A stretch of DNA of 64,000 nucleotides from Hyaloscypha bicolor E (taxonomy: Eukaryota > Ascomycota > Leotiomycetes > Helotiales > Hyaloscyphaceae): contig NW_020194519.1 of NCBI RefSeq assembly GCF_002865645.1, positions 188,573 to 252,572 of the forward strand, given 5' to 3'. Made by a program: the position numbers and the translations under genes. The notes below the pieces were generated by a model. The model was not told the DNA's origin and searched no databases. It saw only the letters and a program-made list of their open reading frames with translations. Below, piece after piece: positions 56,429 to 64,000 of the stretch (position 1 is its first letter; every line of letters begins with the position of its first letter).

Positions 56429-59400
56429 TCAGAATCCCAACCCATCACCCAACTCCCCAGGTCCAAATCCATCGAGCAGATCCGCACCGGAGCCCATTAA
56501 GCCATGCATCAAATCCGAATCGCCCATCCCATCCCCCATTCCTAGTGCATTATTACTACCCATACCATCCAGACTCCCTACTCCTGCCATCGCGCCATCC
56601 AAAGCAGCGGAATCGAGCGCTTGATTTATATCCAGCGCATCATGGCTCATTAACGTCTGCTGCGGCATCTGCAACTGGGCTTCAACTTTCCTATATAGCC
56701 TGACGACAGTCTCGGCGTGAAAAGCATCATTTTTCTGTGTCTTAGGTGCAGCTTCTGCTTCATTCTTCAACGCTTCACGCAAGTTCATGCGCCGTTGTAG
56801 AGGCCTGGGTTCTGTGCCCAGGACGTCAATACCAGGTGCTCCGTTATCCCAACTTTGAGGGTCAGGAGCGCAGATCAAAGCACTGGCTACGTCGAGGGCA
56901 ATGCTGCCGTTTCCGGTTTCCGTTTGGGATTTGACTTCTTCAATAATAGTCGCAAGGATCCGTTTTGCGCTGAGCATCTTGACTCCGACGAGGATTTGCC
57001 GGTGAGTATAGTTTGCAGGATTGATATTGATTCCGGGATTCAAGCTCCATTGGACGAGATTTGCAATTGTTTGCTTTACAGCAACGACCAGTCCGCCACC
57101 AGGAGAAGATGTCCAGGATTCAAGCTCCGTGTGGTCGCTTGCACCGCGACGTTCCCAACCAAGGCTTGGCCGAAGAGCTTTCGAAAGTGGCTCGACGTCT
57201 TGTCGGGAGGGTTCTGCTCGTTGCAGCCACCGGAGACTGTGCTCTAGATTCTTCGCAACGATATTTAGGATGGCGGTCAGCATTTGTGATGCTTCCGTGT
57301 TACTTGATGAGTTGGTTACCAGTGCGGTGAGAATTGCGACGCACGCGTTCGCATCGCCGCGAGACTCCCAGAGGTGTGATGAGAGCCAGGTGATTCCAGG
57401 AATGAGGGAGGGGATGAGGAATGGTTCGACGAGGTATTCAAGGCCACTCTTCAGGCCATCGTCAGTGAGGTTTTTCGTAGAGCATGCGAGGACGATGTGA
57501 TGGAACAGTGTTGGAACAAGGAGATAGAAGTCTTGAGGCGGGCATGAGGACATAAGTTCGTCACCGAGAGTGCCAACTTCGAACAAGCCACGAATCCATC
57601 CATCGAGGTGGCTTTGCTCCTGTTCTGTGAGGTCGTCCATGGCTCGGCTGAGGTGGCCTTGATTGAGAAGTTTTGCAACGAAGGAATCTTGTGTACGAAT
57701 GCCGAGATCAACAACTGAAAGGCCATATCGATGTGTAAACGATAGGACGAGCAGTAGAATTAAGCCAAACTCCTCGTAGACCGGTTGATACTCGCCCTGA
57801 TCTTCATCATAGCGCCAATTATCCAGAAGCTCGCAGAGAGGCTGAAGAATTGAGATTGGTTTATCGAAGAGAAGCATGACATCGAGGGCCGATGGTTTTC
57901 TCGCCAGTTGACTACATAGACTCTTCAGAGACATGGTCTCCTTGTTGGCGCACAATCGTGTGATAACCTGCCTTGGTCAATTTCAAGATCTGCACAATCG
58001 TTGACCAACTCACCTCGGTGATCGCCTGACTAACAGCACCAACATTCCCATCCATACGCTCTAACTCATCTATTAACCCCTCAGTCCTTTCAGGGTCTGA
58101 TAAACATTGCTGAACCAAGTCTTCCTTCAGACTCCTACCACCAGCCGGCAGGCTTTGCATCGGAACATCACCCAAGAGCGTCTCGATGCTCGATTCCTCA
58201 ATCAAGCCATGCAGACAACATGCAAAACAGAAGTCTTGCCGTACCGAGTCCGAGAACATATTATTCGTACTCGACTCATCGAACATCACAGACAATGTTG
58301 GAAAGGCGTTTGTATCGACATGGCCCAATGCTTCCGTGACACAGTACTCTGATGTGAGAGGTGGGAATAATGATGCTGAGAGTGTGGCGAGGAGGAGAGG
58401 TATCTTGTTGATAAGGAATGATCTGAGAATAGTGATAGATTTGGCGCGTTCATTTCGGAACGTCGCGTTTGCCAGTACATCGAAAGCGGCAAGGATAAGA
58501 TCTATTAAAGTTGATTGAATATCACCCTTTTGATGTCAGGACTTTTCAGTGGACTGGGAGGTGTGAATCACCTGATATCGATTATGTAGATACGCAAAAA
58601 TAGCATTATCGTCTATCAACGGTCTTCCCACAAGCTGTAACAAGTCAAAAGATGTCCGGTCAGGGGTAGAGTGTACTCACCAGAGAATTCAAATACACGT
58701 ACAGCCCCGCCCTCGAGTTCATGGTGGGCATATCACCCACAACCATACTCTCAACCCCCAACGCCATGCCCTCCTCCAAAATCTCCTCAATCTCCTTATC
58801 CGCCGCCCGTTCTTTCTTGTCCACCGGCTCAATCGCTAGGATGGTCTGCGTCCTAAAGAGTTCCAACCTTGCAGCACTTTGCGGACTACTCTGCAGCAAG
58901 AGCGGCACGAAGTTCGCCAGCGTGTCTTTCAGCTCTTTCCGTACGGGTTTGGGCACACTGCCTTTTCCCAGTGCGTGAAGGACTCGGCCGTTTTCCACGA
59001 CCGCAATGATCAGCGTCCCCAGCGCCATGTTCTGAGCCGTCATCTCTGCCGTGTGTGTCTGCGCGAGACCGAGCATCTCTTGCGCGGCGTGTTGAACAGA
59101 GATCACAGTTCGCATCCATTGCACACAGACCATTACTAATTCCACCGCCTCTTGCGTATTGTGCGGTACGGTTCCGGACGAGATATACTTCGTGAGTCGG
59201 TAGAACAGAGTTTCCTCCGCAATGTAGGAATTATTCCACCTTTTGCCATCATCCCTTGTCTTCCCAGCTGTCTTCTCTCCAGTCTCTCCTCCAATTGCTA
59301 CCTTCTGTTGTCCATCTTGGTGTCCATTCTGGTCCCTGAAGCTCGAGACTTTCCATAACGCCCTCAGAACACTGGGAACAGAGACCAATTTCAACTCCAG

Positions 59401-59604
59401 CAGCACCTGCACATACCGCACAACCCTCGGGTCCAAGCTTATAGCATTGGTTTCGGTCGGCCGTAAGAACAAATCACTAGTTCGAGACGCGGACAGCGGG
59501 TGCTTGGTGCTGAGGATCTGGACGTAGGATTCGAAGTCCGAAGGGTCGAGACGGGTCGCGAGGCTGCGAGAGAAAAAGCTCTGCCATGCTTGGAGCGCGG
59601 TCAT
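56429..59604 (-). CDS. MED5: Mediator complex subunit 5 (Med5/Nut1)
   Basis: Minus-strand exons 59604-58681, 58634-58572, 58526-58014 and 57967-56429 give 1012 aa, near the length known for fungal Med5. All joins are phase 0, with introns of 45-46 nt. The start is the ATG at 59604, reading MTALQAWQSFFSRSLATRLDPSDFESYVQIL, which matches the Med5 N-terminus pattern; the frame upstream starts with TTG. The body is alpha-helical (LLFDKPISILQPLCELLDNWRY, YEEFGLILLLVLSFTHRY), as in Med5. The C-terminus is Gly/Asp/Met-rich (MGDGMGDSDLMHGLMG). Med5 sits in the Mediator tail module and links activators to RNA polymerase II. Exon 3 begins at 58526; the more obvious AG at 58502 would shift the frame. 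Confidence 0.85.
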
Positions 59605-60017
59605 CGTGGGGACATATAGGAGGATTAGAGGCAAATACGCATTGCGCGATCACGATTAGGATGGTTGCTCGCAGTTGAGAGGCGTCGTGGGAGGATGGGG
59701 CGGAGTTGGGATGTAAGGGAGAGGTTTTGGTGTTGTTGTTGCGACGGACAAGCAGCCGAGAATGCTGCCCGCAGCCTCACACTTCAGCCCCGTCGAAGAT
59801 TTTCCGCCTTATGCGTTTCAAGGAACTTTGTTAATTGTCAAGCGACAAGGATTTGCAGGACTATGCGAGCAAGAGACCAAAGTACTATGAACTCGAGACT
59901 TGTGCAATTATTCCGCTGCCAAGAAGGACGATTGTCCCGCAAACATTTCCAGACAGAGCCAACTCCAACCCGGTAGGTATCCCAATATTCATAATCATAA
60001 CACATGCCCGTCAGATA
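59605..60017. promoter_or_regulatory. Spacer between MED5 promoter and Ilp-like 3' end
   Basis: Both flanking genes are on the minus strand. This 413-bp stretch holds the MED5 promoter and the 3' end of the Ilp-like gene. No other gene is seen. Confidence 0.6.
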
Positions 60018-60743
60018 TCACTCTTGTTCTCTCTTCACCCTGGATGAACGGTTCATTGTCTCTGGCGCCCTCGGGCCAAGCATCCAGTCCTGCATAGCCA
60101 ACCATTCACTCCACCCTGCTTCCGCAGCTTGTATCTCCTTCTCGGACGCATCCCGCAGAGGCCGCAGGAAGGGGACGGTCTCTTCTGGAGACATGTCGTA
60201 TGATTGTTTGACCTTCATCCAGCTAGTGCTCTTTGCTGCGAAGAGATAGTTCCGTCGTTCGATCTCGTGAAGTTCTCCAATTCCACTCACCCAATCATCA
60301 CCGAAGAACCCGTGTAGTACCGCCGGCGTATCGTGCCCCGTGGCTACTAGCCGCCGTATGTAGGGTATAAGAGAGACAATCTGTGCGTGTGCGGCGCTTT
60401 GGCCTTGGGCAAAGGGATTTGGTTGGCGGAGGTGAGGAATTTCGGGCCGCGCAGAGCGCGGAGAGGAAGAGGAAGAGGAAGAGGAAGCGGAGAGCACGGG
60501 GTTCGCTTGTTTCTGGTATGGAAGTTGGATGTTGATGAAGGCTGATAGAGCTTGGACGGGCCCGCTGTGTTGCGCATGGTCGAGGAAGTATCGATGGCAG
60601 CTTTGGAATTTAGGATACCAGTCGACGATGTCGAACTGCTGGTTCTCTGGCGGTTGAGGTGCGGATCTCGAGGAAGGGCTGTAGTGACCGTGAGAAGGAG
60701 TGCCAAAGGTGTGGGGAGTCCCAGACTGAGTGTTGAAAGCCAT
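60018..60743 (-). CDS. Ilp-like (apoptosis-inhibitor-annotated) fungal protein
   Basis: Single exon, 241 aa, ATG at 60743. The N-terminus is Ser/Pro-rich and disordered. A folded segment at about 37-75 (FDIVDWYPKFQSCHRYFLDHAQHSGPVQALSAFINIQLPYQ) is followed by a poly-Ser linker. A C-terminal helical part then reads LIPYIRRLVATGHDTPAVLHGFFGDDW, ERRNYLFAAKSTSW and ETVPFLRPL. This order resembles fungal proteins annotated 'Ilp is an apoptosis inhibitor'; the name comes from memory and the biochemical role is not established. There is no signal peptide or TM. It is tail-to-head with MED5 on the same strand, separated by 413 bp. Confidence 0.6.
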   Translation of the reverse strand: MAFNTQSGTPHTFGTPSHGHYSPSSRSAPQPPENQQFDIVDWYPKFQSCHRYFLDHAQHSGPVQALSAFINIQLPYQKQANPVLSASSSSSSSSPRSARPEIPHLRQPNPFAQGQSAAHAQIVSLIPYIRRLVATGHDTPAVLHGFFGDDWVSGIGELHEIERRNYLFAAKSTSWMKVKQSYDMSPEETVPFLRPLRDASEKEIQAAEAGWSEWLAMQDWMLGPRAPETMNRSSRVKREQE

Positions 60744-63700
60744 GTTGCTTCTGCATCAGGAGCCATGTTAGCTGCATGCTAGGTCGAGCAAGGCTGGTCC
60801 TCCTCGGAAGGATAAAGACATCGTACCTAATAAAGACAGACTATGTTGATGCCACTTGGGGACATTGACGTCGCCGCAACGCTGTTGAGGAGATGGAGAG
60901 ATTGGGGATAATGATGGTGGGGTAAGGCGCTTTTGCTATTCCTTTCTTCAAGGAAGTACGTAGTGTAGAAATAGCGATGTGGGTTGAGCTCCTCCACACT
61001 TCACTTGGGAATATGAGATCGAGTCATCTCACCCACAGCTCGGCGCGTGGCAAGCCGCCCTCTTTATAACTGTCTCGAGCGATCTGGCATCTAGAGGAGG
61101 GTAGTGGCAGAAGGGGAGGTGGGCCGTGGTTGAGTCGAGCTCGAATTTCCTAGATGATGTGTGTGTACTGTGGCATGCATTGTTGCATCTGGGACACCCG
61201 GGCTGCTCGCTCTGAGTGGATGGAGCCGCCCAGCCAGTAAGGACTGGCCGATGTTTCGGTATGAATGGGCATGACTAGTGGGCAGCTCTTGGGAAGGGAG
61301 GGAGGGTCTGGTAGATTGCAGTATGGGGCAAGAGCAGAGGAGGAAAACGCGAGCATGCCCACTACCTGGCCGGCCCTGAAAAGAGATCAAGAAAATGCTC
61401 GCCAATTCAGGCTTGAGGCGCGCCTGGCCTGAACTACGGTACAGACTTGCGGGCCCCCTGTTGGGCTGGGCGGGACGCTCGCCTGGCTCTTTGGTGCAGG
61501 GGTTCGCAGCCGACGGGGCAGTGGCACCGAGTGGCTCCAGCGGCTGGCGTCCCAACTGACCACTCACTGTGCTCTTCCGCATCCTTCTGCCCCCCCCTGT
61601 GCCCACCAGGCTCTCTTGCACTGGCCTAGGTTTTGTCTCCGACGTCGTCTGCCAGCTCCATGCAGCTGAAGCTCCCCCATAACGGTGCACGCCGCTGGGC
61701 CGGCTGCAGGACGCAATGGCGATCACCCATACAGTGCGCAGCAATTCCACTGCAGTCGACACCTGGCCCCCATTCCTTGGGTGCTGATGACGGAGCCTCC
61801 ATTAGCCTCGTGTCTCAACTATTCCTCGAGATGATAGGAGGAGGCTGTCAGCTCGTGGCAAAACTCAACCCCTTCCGGTTCATTTCACATATCAAATCCC
61901 GGATGATCCCCTAATATGTCACTGTTCGTGCCGCCGCTTCCTCTCCTCTTACTTCCCCTTCTGATCACCAGCTTCACCACTATAACTTCCCCATCTAGTG
62001 CTTCTTCCGATCTGCATGGGGAGGTGCTTCCGGGAGAACGAATGCACTGGTAATCGGCCCTGGCCCGATTACGCTGTACTGAAGCTGTTGTATCTCTGCA
62101 TCCGCTCCCATTCCAAGTATCCGGGACAGCTGCATATTGTTTGGCGTTCGGATATGGGATAATTACGCCTGATCTGCGGCCACCCGCATCCCAAGATCTC
62201 CTTCTTGTCACTCCTGCATCCATCGGCCCACTGACGTGGAGACGATTCTCAGATCCAGTACACTTCCCGCCCGCCCTACGCGAGATCGAGGGAAGCATTG
62301 GACGAAGCTCCCCTAAAGCAAGGTGCTGTGCTACCTCCCGGAAGCTTGGTGACCCTTCCCAAACTCAGGGACTGTTAGCGCTGCAGCACCATGTTTCCGA
62401 GCTCTGGGACCGGCATTATGCTGTGCATGTATGAACGTATTCGATCATACCAAACAAATTTGATGTTTGGCGTCGAGGTTGGGATCTGTGCGTTTGCCTC
62501 GACCCCTCGCCAGCTGAAGTCGTCGACTGTCGAGTGTTGGTGGCTGAGCGGGCGGCCACTCGGAATCGTTTCTCAGTCCGCGGTGTGTTCAACATCAAGA
62601 AACCTACCAGGGCAACCGTCTTGGAGCATCCTCGATTTCGTAGTCTCCGACTTGTCATTTTTTCTCTCTTCCCAATCAGCTTTGCCCAAAATTCTGTGGA
62701 GTGTCGTGGTGATTTGAAAAATTGATGCAAACTTAGAACTATCTCGGCGATGAAGAATCTGCAGTCTGCACTCAAGCCTCTCGTTGGCGCTTCGGCCTCC
62801 GCCGATCGGCAACGGACAGCAGCCTGTGGCTCAAAGATCCGTCGAAAAGGCTTTTCACATGTATACAGAACATTATCGATCGAATATTCTTTGAGGTTCC
62901 CGGGAAAGGCAGGTGCCCAGGCTGTCCCAAAAAAGAACGTATTGCGATTGATCTCGGTCAGTGGACTGTTTTCTTGCTTCACGATCGTTTATTCATTCTC
63001 CACATTAGGGGATTCCTTCATCGAATAAAGCCACATGGTCATGGTACACAAGTTCGTCGATCAAGAAGTCCAGCCAACCATTAGGCCGTAGTCATTATTT
63101 GGAATTCTTCTGTTGTATTTCCTTTTGCTTATCTCCCTGCGGAACTTTCGAGTGTAACGATGTCACTAAAATCGCTATCAGTGTGACAAGATGGCACACA
63201 GCGGAAGTGGCACAAATAAGGTATTATGCTTATTTGCAAGGCGCTTTGGACACCTGGTACTGATTCATCACGATGCGGACTTCTGGCGGCACGGGGTTCT
63301 GGATCGATGGGAGTGCAAACGCTCCCCACACTGTCCTTCACAGCTCTTTACGCGTGCAGGGGTCACGCAAATGCCGTGATTAATATTTGCAAGGCTTCAG
63401 ATTCAATGCTAGAAAACACAGCATCAGCTCTGCAAGGTCTCTCTCAAAATGTGGCCTCGCCCCCACGGGACACAACAAAGGTCTTCGATCTGAAGATATA
63501 TTGTGCTTGTCCCATCATCTCTGGAGATCGAAGTCATCGACCTTGCCCAGCCTCCCAACAGGATTAGTTGTCCAGGGAGGATCAGAAGACGAAAATATTG
63601 GATGTATGGTGTATGCTAGGCAAGCGATCGTCTAGCATCTGCGCCGACCAATGTAGCGAGACTCTATCGTTCAACCACCATGAAAAACAAGCTTGCAACG

Positions 63701-64000
63701 GACAAAATGCAGCCATCTAAGCCCTCACAAAACGAAACCTACAGTTCCAAGCCGGTTGTGTCTTCAAGATGAGCGAATCTTGAGTCAAGATCAGCACCTC
63801 ATGGAGAACCCTGGTCAACCAACCATATGCGTATTATTCACGCCTCCCAATTCTTCCTATCCCTCAACTCGCCAATCTCAAGGTTTCCTTCCCATACTTA
63901 AATCCGTTCGCCACGCAGCCAGCCTTATCGAGATCAAATGTCTCAAATTTTCCCATTTGCTACTCACATGAGCTGTCTGCCGGTATACCCCCTTCATCAC
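60744..64000. other. 3.2-kb region without a supported gene
   Basis: Several open frames of 90-223 codons exist on both strands (for example 61091-61762 and 62416-62982 on minus), but they overlap each other. They also lack recognisable domains, signal peptides or intron borders, and their composition looks like chance in GC-neutral DNA. The first part should be the promoter of the Ilp-like gene. The rest may be the long upstream region or leader of a gene beyond 64000, or a non-coding RNA locus. I see no repeat or transposon end here. Confidence 0.4.

Noticed and set aside
58014..58501. MED5 exon 3 starting at the AG near 58502
   Set aside because: That acceptor shifts the frame; 58526 with a 45-nt intron restores the continuous Med5 reading frame.
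61091..62982. Long minus-strand frames (61091-61762, 61885-62298, 62416-62982)
   Set aside because: Mutually inconsistent, Ser/Arg/Pro-rich chance composition, no domains or splice sites joining them.

Overview
The window is nuclear DNA of a filamentous ascomycete (Pezizomycotina; a leotiomycete is my best guess, not proven). The genes carry 45-96 nt GT-AG introns with CTAAC-like branch sites. The family content is fungal: Med5, Kre9/Knh1-like, But2-like, RBR ligase. Two long AT-saturated blocks have almost no CpA/TpG left, the mark of repeat-induced point mutation (RIP). The sequence is a two-compartment genome: normal-GC gene islands separated by AT-rich transposon graveyards.

Layout. 1-13860: RIP-degraded block with a Ty1/copia element on + (about 2062-9340), a Ty3/gypsy pol remnant on - (about 9730-12110) and a copia LTR fragment on - (to 13305). 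Two elements inserted after or outside RIP remain readable: a 493-bp MITE (7485-7977) and a 181-bp solo LTR with a GTAAC duplication (13083-13263). 13861-24555: gene island 1, with a secreted Cys-rich GPI-type protein, an RBR-type E3 ubiquitin ligase and a vWA protein fused to an E2 (UBC) domain. 24556-36120: second RIP block, with copia copies in opposite orientations (25225-31660 on -, 31820-34985 on +) joined by an (ATT)n microsatellite. A MITE (36121-36651) lies on the boundary; its left arm is RIP-mutated and its right arm is not. 36652-64000: gene island 2, with a Kre9/Knh1-like membrane protein, an FAD disulfide oxidoreductase, 3-ketodihydrosphingosine reductase (TSC10), three unknown proteins (one built of 41-residue repeats), a tRNA-Arg(ACG), a four-TM protein, a secreted But2-like protein, a broken SDR, Mediator subunit 5 and an Ilp-like protein. 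The last 3.2 kb shows no convincing gene.

Most notable observation: the tRNA-Arg(ACG) gene at 50466-50585 folds perfectly only if a 48-nt segment in the D-loop is removed. That segment looks like this genome's mRNA introns (GTAAGT, ACTAAC, CAG, typical length) and is not at the canonical 37/38 tRNA intron position. Second: a 121-bp solo-LTR-like element with a 5-bp duplication sits in frame in a repeat unit of a coding sequence (45365-45485), adding 42 codons without a stop. Third: an RBR E3 and a vWA-E2 fusion are adjacent on one strand, both with catalytic cysteines, which suggests a ubiquitylation module beside a RIP block.

Exon coordinates were inferred by eye from reading frame, GT-AG borders and branch sites. 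No transcript or database evidence was available.
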